Positions 26,419 through 37,040 of a stretch of 64,000 nt of DNA are shown here, one piece after another. The first letter of the stretch is position 1; every line of letters begins with the position of its first letter. The translations under genes were made by a program, and so were the position numbers. Source of the stretch: Neorhizobium sp. UBA3556 (lineage in GTDB: Bacteria; Pseudomonadota; Alphaproteobacteria; Rhizobiales; Rhizobiaceae); the NCBI GenBank assembly GCA_002376235.1, contig DFNX01000016.1, positions 1,364,001 through 1,428,000 of the forward strand. The letters are read 5' to 3'. The notes under the pieces are model-generated. The model saw nothing but the letters and a program-made list of their open reading frames with translations, made no database searches and was not told the DNA's origin.

Positions 26419-27184
26419 CCTGAGGCGGCAGCTCTACCAGCGGCGCCGGTATGTCGAACGTCTTCTCCGGCGAGCGACAGAGATCGGCAATGACGCAATG
26501 CTCGCATTCCGGCTTGCGCGCCTTGCAGGTGTATCGCCCGTGCAGGATCAGCCAGTGATGCGCATGGAAGAGATATTCTTCCGGAATGACTCTGAGGAAC
26601 TGCTCTTCCACCTCGTCCGGCGTCTTGCCCGGCGCCATCAGGCATCGGTTGCCGATGCGGAATACATGTGTATCCACCGCAAGCGTCGGAATGCCGAAGG
26701 CCATCGACATCACCACATTGGCGGTCTTGCGCCCTACACCCGGAAGCCGCACCAGTTCCTCGCGCGTCTTCGGCACTTCGGAGCCGAATTCGTCGATCAG
26801 CATGCGACAGAGCGCAATCACATTCTTCGCCTTGTTGCGATAGAGCCCGATCGTCTTGATATGGGCAATCACGCCCTCTTCCCCGAGCGCCAGCATCTTT
26901 TCCGGCGTATCAGCGATCTTGAACAGCGCCCGCGTCGCCTTGTTGACCCCGGCATCGGTCGCCTGCGCCGATAGCGCCACGGCAACCACCAGCGTGAACG
27001 GGTTCACATGCTCCAATTCGCCCTTTGGCTCCGGCCGCTGGATCGAGAAGCGACGAAAGATCTCCAGCATCTCCTCCTTCGAATAGGCGGATTTGAAGCG
27101 CTTCGTCTTCACAGCCGCCTTGGGCGGCGACCGATTTGACTTTTGCAAGGAAGCGGTGCTGGATCGGGATCTGGAAATTGCCAT
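26396..27184 (-). CDS. nth: Endonuclease III (DNA glycosylase/AP lyase)
   Basis: This base-excision repair enzyme removes oxidised pyrimidines. The helix-hairpin-helix with the catalytic lysine region is LPGVGRKTANVVMSMAF, the catalytic Asp is in TLAVDTHVFR, and a C-terminal 4Fe-4S cluster is formed by CKARKPECEHCVIADLC (C-x6-C-x2-C-x5-C). The start is placed at 27184 (MAISRSRSS), which leaves an N-terminal basic extension of about 25 residues; a start further inside is possible. It is divergent from the DUF2244 gene, 20 bases apart. Confidence 0.94.
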   Translation of the reverse strand: MAISRSRSSTASLQKSNRSPPKAAVKTKRFKSAYSKEEMLEIFRRFSIQRPEPKGELEHVNPFTLVVAVALSAQATDAGVNKATRALFKIADTPEKMLALGEEGVIAHIKTIGLYRNKAKNVIALCRMLIDEFGSEVPKTREELVRLPGVGRKTANVVMSMAFGIPTLAVDTHVFRIGNRCLMAPGKTPDEVEEQFLRVIPEEYLFHAHHWLILHGRYTCKARKPECEHCVIADLCRSPEKTFDIPAPLVELPPQVIGGAAP

Positions 27185-27204
27185 AGCCTGTATAGTCACG
27201 CCCC

Positions 27205-27702
27205 ATGACGGAAAGCAACGCGCAGATGGTGGAGGACCACCCGGTCTTTGCCGCCGAGTTGACACCCTATCGCTCGCTGGGGCGCAGGGGCTTCAAGCTG
27301 GTGCTTATGCTTTCAGGCGCCGTCTGCGCTTTCTACGGCATCTTCTTCATGGTGAGCGGCGCATGGCCGATCGGCCTGTTTCTCGGGGTGGATTTCCTGC
27401 TTCTCTATTTCGCACTGAAAATGAGCGACCATTCCGGCCGCCAGCGCGAGGAAGTCAGCGTGTCGCCTACCAATATCCTGATCCGCAAAGTCTCTCCGAC
27501 CGGCCGAATGATCGAGCATCGTTTCAATCCCTTCTGGGCGCGCTTTCGCATCAATCGGCACGAGGAATTCGGCATCACCTCGATGTTTGTCAGCGGCGAA
27601 GGCCGGACGACTGATGTCGGCTCGTTTCTCAATCCGGACGACCGCGAAAGTTTCGCCAAAGCCTTCCGCAATGCGCTTGCGACAGTAACCCGCCGTGTGT
27701 GA
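27205..27702 (+). CDS. DUF2244-domain membrane protein
   Basis: This 165-residue protein has two hydrophobic segments near residues 32-72 (KLVLMLSGAVCAFYGIFFMV and PIGLFLGVDFLLLYFAL). The downstream REEVSVSPTNILIRKVSPTG and FNPFWARF are typical of DUF2244. Function is unknown. It is commonly seen next to nth in rhizobia, as here. Confidence 0.88.
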   Translation: MTESNAQMVEDHPVFAAELTPYRSLGRRGFKLVLMLSGAVCAFYGIFFMVSGAWPIGLFLGVDFLLLYFALKMSDHSGRQREEVSVSPTNILIRKVSPTGRMIEHRFNPFWARFRINRHEEFGITSMFVSGEGRTTDVGSFLNPDDRESFAKAFRNALATVTRRV

Positions 27703-27771
27703 GAACCGCCGCAAGAAACGGGTGGCATCGATGAGGAGGAGAAGGCAAATATGAGCGAAAGGAGACAGACC

Positions 27772-28653
27772 ATGAATGCTCTCGCTCAGTTTTCAACGCC
27801 CGCGATCGATGTGACACCTGAAGGCTCGGACTATGAGATCGTGCGCCGGGTGATCGAGATGATCACCCTCGATTACCGCGACCAGCCTTCGCTCGAAGTC
27901 ATCGCCTCCGAGGTTGGCCAGTCACCGACGCAGTTGCAAAAACTTTTCACCCGCTGGGCCGGCCTGTCTCCAAAGGCCTTCCTTCAAGCGGTGACGATCG
28001 ATCACGCCAAGCGCCTGCTCGGCCAGGAAGGCCTGCCACTGCTCGAAACCTCCTACGAATTAGGCCTCTCCGGTCCCGGTCGCCTGCACGACCTCTTCGT
28101 CACCCATGAGGCCATGTCGCCCGGCGAGTGGAAGGCAAAGGGTGGCGGCCTGACGATCCGCTACGGCTTCCACCCCTCCCCTTTCGGCCTGGCTCTCGTC
28201 ATGGCGACCGATCGCGGCCTTTCCGGCCTGGCCTTCGCCGATGAAGCCGGCGAACAGGAGGCGCTGGATGACATGACCCGCCGTTGGCCGAACGCTACCT
28301 ATGTGGAAGACAGGGCCGTGACCGAACCCTATGTCGCACGCGTCTTCGACCGTTCGAAATGGCTCTGCGATCGCCCCTTGCGGATCGTGCTGATCGGCAC
28401 CGACTTCCAGATGCGCGTCTGGCAGAGCCTGCTGAAAATCCCCTACGGCAAGGCTGTCACCTATTCCGATGTCGCCAACGATATCGGCCAGCCGACAGCG
28501 AGCCGAGCGGTTGGAGCAGCCGTCGGCGCCAACCCGATTTCCTTCGTCGTCCCCTGCCATCGCGCAGTGGCGAAGAATGGCGCCCTAACGGGATACCATT
28601 GGGGCCTCACCCGCAAGCGGGCCATGCTCGGCTGGGAAACGGGCGGCATCTGA
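27772..28653 (+). CDS. ada: Ada-like AraC/O6-methylguanine-DNA methyltransferase
   Basis: An N-terminal AraC-type HTH (about residues 25-115, SLEVIASEVGQSPTQLQKLFTRWAGLSPKAFLQ) is fused to a methyltransferase domain with the acceptor motif VVPCHRAV, the cysteine near residue 262. The Ada zinc/phosphotriester domain is absent, so this is the shorter Ada form that repairs O6-methylguanine and may act as a regulator. ATG 27772 has AGGAG eight bases upstream; ATG 27751 also has a good site and would add seven residues. Confidence 0.9.
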   Translation: MNALAQFSTPAIDVTPEGSDYEIVRRVIEMITLDYRDQPSLEVIASEVGQSPTQLQKLFTRWAGLSPKAFLQAVTIDHAKRLLGQEGLPLLETSYELGLSGPGRLHDLFVTHEAMSPGEWKAKGGGLTIRYGFHPSPFGLALVMATDRGLSGLAFADEAGEQEALDDMTRRWPNATYVEDRAVTEPYVARVFDRSKWLCDRPLRIVLIGTDFQMRVWQSLLKIPYGKAVTYSDVANDIGQPTASRAVGAAVGANPISFVVPCHRAVAKNGALTGYHWGLTRKRAMLGWETGGI

Positions 28654-28756
28654 GCCTGTGATTTCGATCCGCTATCAGAATAATGCCCTACCAATCTACC
28701 CGAAGATTTGAGGGGCTTATTTGCAGGGTTTTCCGGTCTCGGCTTCGAACGTTACA

Positions 28757-28783
28757 GGATCTCCAATCGAAATTTGGAGATCC
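28757..28783 (+). promoter_or_regulatory. Perfect 10-bp hairpin enclosing the PilZ ribosome-binding site
   Basis: GGATCTCCAA (28757-28766) and TTGGAGATCC (28774-28783) are perfectly complementary around TCGAAAT. The right arm contains the only GGAG upstream of the PilZ GTG start at 28790, so the RNA hairpin would hide the ribosome site. No T-run follows, so it is not a standard terminator of the upstream ada-like gene. Confidence 0.55.
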
Positions 28784-28789
28784 GTCCGG

Positions 28790-29035
28790 GTGCATGAGCG
28801 TAAGTTTCCGCGATCGAGGGCATTCCTCGGTGCCAAGATCCTGTTCAACGATCACCGCTCGGCTTTCGACGGCATCGTCAAGGAAATGTCGGAAGGCGGG
28901 GCAATGATCAGGACCGAAAGCGCCATGTCGGTCCCGGAAAAATTCACACTGCAGCTCTCCGATGGCCGCCAGTTCGAATGCGATGTCCGCTGGCGTCGCA
29001 TCAACGCGATCGGCGTGGAGTTTCGCACGAGCTGA
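28790..29035 (+). CDS. PilZ-domain protein
   Basis: This 81-residue single PilZ domain has a c-di-GMP-type beta barrel pattern: RAFLGAKILFNDHRSAFDGIVKEMSEGGAMIRTE and CDVRWRRINAIGVEFRTS. The arginine-rich N-terminus (HERKFPRSR) can supply part of the RxxxR switch. GTG 28790 is chosen because the longer reading runs through a perfect hairpin. PilZ proteins of this size often relay c-di-GMP signals to motility or polysaccharide systems; no partner is encoded next to it. Confidence 0.8.
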   Translation: MHERKFPRSRAFLGAKILFNDHRSAFDGIVKEMSEGGAMIRTESAMSVPEKFTLQLSDGRQFECDVRWRRINAIGVEFRTS

Positions 29036-29746
29036 CGTCTGCGATCACACCTTCAGGTGGCTGTCAGTTTGAAAGCCGATGCCACATAGCGACGGCAGGC
29101 ATGACCTGCCTGTTCAGCAAGGTGGATCGGCAGCATGACAGTGATATTCGGACGGAAATGGCTTCGCGACGCGGCAGCCGCTATCGGTTTTGCAGCTCTC
29201 GGCCTTGGAGCATATCTCGGTTTCCTTCAGCTCTCCGGTAATTTCCACACCGTTATCGCCGGCGAACTCTACCGCTCGGCGCAACCGACTGCGGCTCAGA
29301 TCGAAGACTATGCGCAAGATTACGGTATCCGCACCATCATCAATCTGCGCGGTGCTTCAAAGGATGCCAGCTGGTACACCGACGAAATATCGACAGCACA
29401 GCGGCTTGGGATAAACCATATCGACTTCCGCATGGTCGCCTCCAGAGGGCTGACCGCAGAACAGGCCGACCAGCTTGTCGGCCTGCTGAGGGATGCACCG
29501 AAACCCATCCTCATCCATTGCCAGGGCGGTGCCGACCGCACCGGCCTCGCCTCGGTCATCTACAGCCAGCAGATAGCCGGCATCCCGGTCGACAAGGCCG
29601 AGCGGCAGCTGTCGCTGTTTTTCGGCCATATCGGCCTGCCGCACATTTCAAGCGCCTATGCGATGGACCGGACCTGGGAAATGCTGGAGCGCCATTATGG
29701 ACTGTCCGAAGACGGGCAGCCGGCTGCGACCTTGCCCACATCCGTC

Positions 29747-31594
<1,848 letters not shown>

Positions 31595-31634
31595 CGGTTT
31601 CCCCTTGTTTTATAACGCGATGGCGTTGCCCGGA

Positions 31635-32798
31635 TCAGGCGGCGAGCGCGGTTTCCGCCAACGTCACCCAGTAGCTGACGCCATAGGGGATCGCCTCATC
31701 GTTGAAGTCATAGGCCGCATTGTGGAGGCTGGCCGTATCGCCATTGCCGATGAAGATGAAGGCGCCGGGACGCTGTTCCAGCATGTAGGAAAAATCCTCA
31801 GCGCCCATATGCGGATTGACCTCGCCATTGACAGCCTTCGGACCTGCGACCTTGCCGGCAATGCCGATCGCAAATTCGGTCTCCGCCTCATGGTTGAAGG
31901 TCACCGGATATCCGCGACGATAGACGACTTCCGCCGTTGCGCCATGCACGGTCGCAGTCATTTCGGCGACTTCCGTCAGGCGCTTCTGGGCGAAATCGCG
32001 TGTTTCCGGCAGCAACGTGCGCACCGTTCCGACAAGTTTCACCGTGTCTGGAATGACATTGTTTGCATCACCGCCATGGATAGCCGCGACCGTCACCACC
32101 AACGATCTCAGCGGATCCGTCTCGCGCGAGACGATCGACTGCAGCGCAATGACGATATGCGAAGCGGCAAGCACCGGATCGATCGAGTTATGCGGCTGCG
32201 CGGCATGGCTTCCTCGACCGTTGACGGTGATCTCAAACACGTCGGCCGCCGCCATGATGCCGCCCTTGCGGATGGCGAAATTGCCGACCGGAAGCCGCGG
32301 CTCGTTATGCATCCCATAGACTTCCTTGATGCCGAACTTGTCGATGAACCCGTCATTGATCATAGCCAACGCGCCGGCGCCGCCCTCTTCCGCAGGCTGG
32401 AAGATCACCGCGACGGAACCCTTGAAGTTGCGTGTCTCGGCAAGATACTGCGCAGCACCCAGCAGCATGGCCGTATGCCCGTCATGGCCGCAGGAATGCG
32501 CCTTGCCCGGCGTCTTCGATGCCCAGGGCTTGCCCGATGTCTCGAAAATCGGCAGCGCATCCATGTCCGCGCGGAAACCGATCACCGGCCCATCGCCGTG
32601 TTTGCCCTTGATGATGGCAACGACGCCGGTCTTGCCTATGCCCGTTTCGACCACGTCGCAGCCGAAGGAATTAAGCTTCTCCGCAACGAAGCGTGACGTC
32701 TCGTGAACATCGTAAAGCAACTCGGGATTTTGATGCAGATGACGCCGCCATTCCGCCACCTGTTCCTGCATCTCGGCTACGCGATTGATCACTGGCAT
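31635..32798 (-). CDS. M20-family amidohydrolase/peptidase
   Basis: This 387-residue metal-dependent amidohydrolase is of the hippurate hydrolase/N-acyl amino acid hydrolase type. Metal and catalytic motifs are RADMDALPI, KAHSCGHDGHTAMLLGAA, QPAEEGGAGA and a final HMGAEDFSYML. It probably hydrolyses the N-acyl or peptide compounds brought in by the divergently encoded transporter. It is first in the leftward operon, followed by the double ATPase. Confidence 0.9.
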   Translation of the reverse strand: MPVINRVAEMQEQVAEWRRHLHQNPELLYDVHETSRFVAEKLNSFGCDVVETGIGKTGVVAIIKGKHGDGPVIGFRADMDALPIFETSGKPWASKTPGKAHSCGHDGHTAMLLGAAQYLAETRNFKGSVAVIFQPAEEGGAGALAMINDGFIDKFGIKEVYGMHNEPRLPVGNFAIRKGGIMAAADVFEITVNGRGSHAAQPHNSIDPVLAASHIVIALQSIVSRETDPLRSLVVTVAAIHGGDANNVIPDTVKLVGTVRTLLPETRDFAQKRLTEVAEMTATVHGATAEVVYRRGYPVTFNHEAETEFAIGIAGKVAGPKAVNGEVNPHMGAEDFSYMLEQRPGAFIFIGNGDTASLHNAAYDFNDEAIPYGVSYWVTLAETALAA

Positions 32799-33122
32799 TA
32801 CCGCACCTCATTGATTTTTCTGGAATTCCCACTCTGGTCGGCACGGATATTGCGACGCTTATACAAGCTTTTGCAAGCATCAATTTTCGCTCTTGAACGA
32901 AAAATAGGCTTGTGCTTTGATGGCTCAAAATTTGGTCAAACACGCCAGACGTGAAGGAATGGACGTGTCATAAAGAGACTGAACAGAAAGCTTGCGGGCA
33001 GCAATTTTGGCACCCGTCGGGAAGGTTGACAGGCAAAATGCCGCGACCAGGGAGCCCCGACCGGAACCGCCCGCCACCAATCACCAGAATTCGTAAAGAG
33101 AACCACAAAGGGGAACAGCAGC
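32799..33122. promoter_or_regulatory. Divergent promoter region of the peptide transporter, with a palindrome
   Basis: This 324-base region separates the leftward M20/ATPase operon from the rightward binding-protein operon. It includes an imperfect palindrome, TTTTCGCTCTTGAACGAAAA (32884-32903, 16 of 20 symmetric), with perfect TTTTCG/CGAAAA outer arms, a candidate shared operator. No regulator gene is adjacent. No ORF in the region looks real. Confidence 0.4.
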
Positions 33123-34832
33123 ATGCGCAAACTGAGACTTCTGTTGGCCGGCACCGTAGCCGCCATGGCGCTTTCCAGCGCCACGGCTCATGCGGAACGC
33201 GGCACGGATGGTGACCTGAAAATCCTGTTCTGGCAGGCCGTCTCCACCATGAACCCGTTCCTTTCGGCAGGCACCAAGGAAGTGCTCGCCTCCTCCATCG
33301 TCATCGAGCCTTTGGCCCGCACAGATGAAAAAGGCGAACTTGTACCGTGGCTGGCCGTAGAGATCCCGACCGTCGAGAACGGCGGCGTCGCCAAGGATCT
33401 CATGAGCATGGTTTGGAAGCTGAAGCCGGACGTCAAATGGTCGGATGGCACAGCCTTCACCGCCGAAGACGTGATTTTCACCTGGAAATATTGCACGGCG
33501 CCGGATGGCGGCTGCGCCCAGCGCGCCCAGTATGAAGGCGTGAAGAATGTCGAGGCCGTCGATCCGCACACGGTCAAGATCACCTTCGAAGAGCCAAAAC
33601 CCTATCCCTATTCGGCCTTTGTCGGCGCACAGTCGCCAATCATTCAGGCCGCCCAGTTCAAGGATTGCCTCGGCACCAAGGCTCCCGGCTGCACGGCCGC
33701 CAATTTCGGCCCGATCGGCACCGGCGCGTTTGTCGTCAAGGATTTCAAGCCGAACGACGTCATCACCTTCGCGGCCAACCCGAACTATCGCGATGCGGCA
33801 AAACCCGCCTTCGCCTCGATCACCCTGAAGGGTGGCGGTGACGCGGCGTCCGCTGCCCGTGCCGTTCTTGAAACAGGAGAATACGATTACGCCTGGAACG
33901 CACAGGTCGAACCGGAAGTGCTGCAGACCATGATGGCAGCCGGCAAGGGCCGCCTGGAAATCTCGTTCGGCACACAGGTAGAGCGTATCAACCTCAACTG
34001 GACCAACCCGGATCCGGCACTGGGCGACAAGCGTTCCACCACGGAAGCCGGCCCACATCCGGCCCTGAAGGACCCGGCCGTTCGTCGCGCCCTGTCGCTC
34101 GCCATCGACCGCGACATCATCGTCGAGGCCGGTTATGGCCAGTCCGGCAAGCCGACCTGCAACATCGTTCCCGCCCCGGAAGCCGTCGCCTCGACCAAGA
34201 ACGACAGCTGGTGCCTGAAGCAGGACCTCGAAGCCGCCAACAAGCTGCTCGACGATGCTGGCTGGGTGAAGGGCGGTGACGGCATCCGTGCCAAGGACGG
34301 CGTAAAACTCTCCTTCCTCTACTCGACCTCCACCAACTCGGTGCGTCAGGCAACACAGGAACTGGTCAAGGCCATGTGGGCGGAAATCGGCGTTGATGCC
34401 GAGCTGCGCAACGCGTCCGCCTCCGTCTTCTTCGGCGGCGATCCGGCCAGCCCCGACACGTTCCAGAAATTCTATGCCGACGTCATCATGTACACCAACA
34501 ACTTCGACGGCACCGACCCGGAAAAATATCTGGCGGAGTGGCTTTGCGACAAGATGCCGGGACCGGCCAACGGCTGGCAGGGCCAGAACATTCCGCGTTA
34601 TTGCAATGCTGAATACGACAAGCTTGTCGGCGAGCTCTCCAAGACCGCCGACCTCGAAAAGCGCGCCACCCTCGCCAAACAGCTCAACGACATGCTGACG
34701 GAAGAAGGCGCGCATATCCCGCTCGTCCATCGTGGCGACCAGTCTTCCTTCGCCGTCACGCTGGAAGGTGTCAGGATGAACTCCTGGGACAGCCAGGTGT
34801 GGAACATCGCCGACTGGTCTCGCAAGAAGTAG
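33123..34832 (+). CDS. Peptide ABC transporter substrate-binding protein
   Basis: This is a family 5 extracellular solute-binding protein of 569 residues with signal peptide MRKLRLLLAGTVAAMAL...AHAERG. Typical features are LKPDVKWSDGTAFTAEDVIFTWKY, IGTGAFVVKDFKPND and VRRALSLAIDRD. It contains an unusually large number of cysteines for the family (YCTAPDGGCAQR, KDCLGTKAPGCTA, PTCN, DSWCLK), perhaps forming disulfides in the periplasm. It heads the rightward operon with two permeases. Confidence 0.92.
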   Translation: MRKLRLLLAGTVAAMALSSATAHAERGTDGDLKILFWQAVSTMNPFLSAGTKEVLASSIVIEPLARTDEKGELVPWLAVEIPTVENGGVAKDLMSMVWKLKPDVKWSDGTAFTAEDVIFTWKYCTAPDGGCAQRAQYEGVKNVEAVDPHTVKITFEEPKPYPYSAFVGAQSPIIQAAQFKDCLGTKAPGCTAANFGPIGTGAFVVKDFKPNDVITFAANPNYRDAAKPAFASITLKGGGDAASAARAVLETGEYDYAWNAQVEPEVLQTMMAAGKGRLEISFGTQVERINLNWTNPDPALGDKRSTTEAGPHPALKDPAVRRALSLAIDRDIIVEAGYGQSGKPTCNIVPAPEAVASTKNDSWCLKQDLEAANKLLDDAGWVKGGDGIRAKDGVKLSFLYSTSTNSVRQATQELVKAMWAEIGVDAELRNASASVFFGGDPASPDTFQKFYADVIMYTNNFDGTDPEKYLAEWLCDKMPGPANGWQGQNIPRYCNAEYDKLVGELSKTADLEKRATLAKQLNDMLTEEGAHIPLVHRGDQSSFAVTLEGVRMNSWDSQVWNIADWSRKK

Positions 34833-34896
34833 TGCCGGACGTCGGGCGGGCTAATCTCTGCCCGGCTTTCGCAATGCTGCGAGAGGACAAGAACTC

Positions 34897-34916
34897 GCCC
34901 TGCCCTCCGGCAGGGC
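34897..34916 (+). other. Hairpin between binding-protein and permease genes
   Basis: GCCCTGCC (34897-34904) and GGCAGGGC (34909-34916) form a perfect 8-bp stem with loop CTCC. No T-run follows. It lies in the 164-base gap between the binding-protein and permease genes and may stabilise the upstream mRNA. Confidence 0.5.
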
Positions 34917-34996
34917 CAGTTTGCCAGCATCGATAATCCTGCGCCGCCGTAGCCTTTGCAGTCATGGCTTAAGGATGCGCAGCCGGAGAACCTCCC

Positions 34997-36007
34997 ATGT
35001 TCACTTACACATTGCGACGATTGTTCTTCGCAATTCCGACGCTGCTTATCATCAGCTTCGTCATCTTCGCCCTGCTTGATCTTGCGCCCAACGACCCGAC
35101 CGGCGACCTGCCACTGACCATTCCGCCGGAAGTGCGCGAACAGATCCGCGCCTCGCTCGGCCTCGATCAGCCCTTCCTCATCCGCTACATGAAATGGCTG
35201 CAGCAATTTTTCATCAACGAGCCGCTCAACATCCTCGAAAGCCTCACCGGCTGGCAGTTCGGCGATGGTGAGCGCATGCGGGTTCTCTCCTGGGCAACCC
35301 GCAGCCCGGTCGTCGATCTCATCGTTCAACGCCTGCCGCAGACGCTTTGGGTCGTTGGCCTCGCCTATATCTTCGGCATCCTGATCGCCATCCCGATCGG
35401 CGTCATCTCCGCCTACAAGCAGTATTCGATCTTCGACCAGATCGGCACCTTCATCTCGATGGTCGGTTATTCCGTTCCGACCTTCTTCACCGGCGTCCTG
35501 CTGATCGTCATTTTCTCCTCCTATTTGCAGTGGTTCCCATCGGTCTATGACACCAATCTGAGGGTCACGGATTTCGACAGTTTCGTCGCCCAGATGAGGC
35601 AGATGGCCTTGCCGGTCTTTGTGCTGGCGCTCTACAACGCCTCGCAGATCGCCCGTTTCGTCCGCGCCTCCATGCTCGACAACCTGCATCAGGATTACGT
35701 CCGCACCGCCCGCGCCAAGGGCGTGAAGGAAAAGACCGTGCTCCTCGTTCACGTCCTGCGCAACAGCCTCATCCCGGTCGTCACCGTCATTGCGCTCGGC
35801 GTTCCAACGGTATTTTCCGGCGCCATCATCACCGAACAGGTGTTTCGCGTGAATGGTCTCGGCCAACTCCTGATCACAGCCGTGCAGGGCGCCGATATGC
35901 CGCTCGTGCAGACGCTCACCTTCATCTTCGCGGTGCTGATCGTCCTCTTCAACCTGATCGCCGACGTGCTTTACGGCATTCTTGACCCGAGGATCCGTTA
36001 TGACTGA
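34997..36007 (+). CDS. Peptide ABC transporter permease (DppB type)
   Basis: This 336-residue binding-protein-dependent permease opens MFTYTLRRLFFAIPTLLIISFVIF and has the EAA-loop region YVRTARAKGVKEKTVLLVHVLRNSLIPVVTV. GGAG precedes the ATG. The stop overlaps the next permease start by eight bases (ATGACTGA), so translation is coupled. Confidence 0.92.
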   Translation: MFTYTLRRLFFAIPTLLIISFVIFALLDLAPNDPTGDLPLTIPPEVREQIRASLGLDQPFLIRYMKWLQQFFINEPLNILESLTGWQFGDGERMRVLSWATRSPVVDLIVQRLPQTLWVVGLAYIFGILIAIPIGVISAYKQYSIFDQIGTFISMVGYSVPTFFTGVLLIVIFSSYLQWFPSVYDTNLRVTDFDSFVAQMRQMALPVFVLALYNASQIARFVRASMLDNLHQDYVRTARAKGVKEKTVLLVHVLRNSLIPVVTVIALGVPTVFSGAIITEQVFRVNGLGQLLITAVQGADMPLVQTLTFIFAVLIVLFNLIADVLYGILDPRIRYD

Positions 36008-36926
36008 TGCAACCCTGACTTCGTCTACGCCGACCGCGGCCTCGACCCCGGCACGTTCGGCATTCGCCGACATGTGGCATCAGTTCCGCGCCCACAAGGG
36101 AGGCGTCATCGGACTGTTCACATTCGCCTTCATCCTGCTCGCGGTCTATATCGGCCCCTATATCCACACCGTTGCCCCGAACAAGATCGATATCCGCGCC
36201 AAGAACCAATGGCCGTCACTGGCCCATCCCTTCGGCACCGACAATCTCGGCAAGGACATGCTGGCCCAGGTCTTGGCCGGCGGTCGCATCTCGCTTGCGG
36301 TCGGCATTACCGCCATGCTGCTGGCGCTCTTCCTCGGCACGCTGGTAGGTGTCCTGTCGGGCTACTTCCGCCGCCTTGACGGGCCGCTGATGCGCCTGAC
36401 GGACCTCTTTCTGGCGCTGCCGCTCCTGCCGTTGCTGCTCGTCATCATCATGTTGTTTCGCGACACGCTGCGCGCCGCCTTCGGCCCGGAAACCGGCATC
36501 TTCATCCTGATTGTCTTCGTCATCGGCATCACCAGCTGGATGCACACGGCCCGCATCGTCCGCGGCGATGTTCTGGCGGTGAAAAGCCAGGAATATGTGC
36601 TGGCGGCGAAATCGAGCGGCATGCGCGAATACCGCATCATCATCCGGCACATCCTACCCAACGTGCTCTCCTCGATCATGGTCTCGGCCACGCTCGGAAT
36701 CGCCTCTGCCATCATCACGGAATCGGCCCTTTCCTTCCTCGGCCTAGGCTTCCCCTCCGACTTCCCGACCTGGGGCCGTCTTCTCTTCGACGGCGCCAAC
36801 TTCCTCCAGCTCACGCCGTCCCGCGTTCTCTGGCCGGGCCTCGCCATCTCGTTGACCGTGCTCAGCGTCAACTATATGGGCGACGCCATCCGCGATGCGC
36901 TGGACCCGCGCGCCGTCAAGCGTTGA
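36000..36926 (+). CDS. Peptide ABC transporter permease (DppC type)
   Basis: This is the second permease of the system, about 308 residues, with the conserved HPFGTDNLGKDMLAQVLAGGRISLAVG and the EAA loop YVLAAKSSGMREYRIIIRHILPNVLSS. ATG 36000 lies within the end of the upstream permease. It is the last gene of the rightward operon and is followed by a strong stem-loop. Confidence 0.92.
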   Translation: MTDATLTSSTPTAASTPARSAFADMWHQFRAHKGGVIGLFTFAFILLAVYIGPYIHTVAPNKIDIRAKNQWPSLAHPFGTDNLGKDMLAQVLAGGRISLAVGITAMLLALFLGTLVGVLSGYFRRLDGPLMRLTDLFLALPLLPLLLVIIMLFRDTLRAAFGPETGIFILIVFVIGITSWMHTARIVRGDVLAVKSQEYVLAAKSSGMREYRIIIRHILPNVLSSIMVSATLGIASAIITESALSFLGLGFPSDFPTWGRLLFDGANFLQLTPSRVLWPGLAISLTVLSVNYMGDAIRDALDPRAVKR

Positions 36927-36947
36927 CATTACCGATGCGCCACATTG

Positions 36948-36971
36948 AAACGGCGGCGAAAGCCGCCGTTT
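36948..36971 (+). terminator. Stem-loop after the peptide permease operon
   Basis: AAACGGCGGC (36948-36957), a GAAA tetraloop and GCCGCCGTTT (36962-36971) form a perfect 10-bp stem 21 bases after the permease stop. The T-run is limited to the TTT of the stem. Confidence 0.65.
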
Positions 36972-37009
36972 ACCGTTGCCGGCACCACGATTTTTTTCGG
37001 AAAAAGTTC

Positions 37010-37034
37010 GGAACCTTCTTTATCGCCGCCCGTT
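37010..37034 (+). promoter_or_regulatory. EcfG-type stress promoter pointing into an intergenic region
   Basis: GGAAC (37010-37014), exactly 16 bases and CGTT (37031-37034) match the EcfG (general stress sigma factor) promoter consensus in full. It faces right, away from the permease operon and towards the 3' end of the convergent kinase gene, with no protein gene downstream on this strand. The expected start is near 37040. Confidence 0.72.
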
Positions 37035-37040
37035 ATCACA

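Noticed and set aside
33081..34730. 549-codon minus-strand open frame opposite the peptide-binding protein
   Set aside because: The plus strand carries a signal peptide and family 5 motifs; the antisense frame is a shadow.
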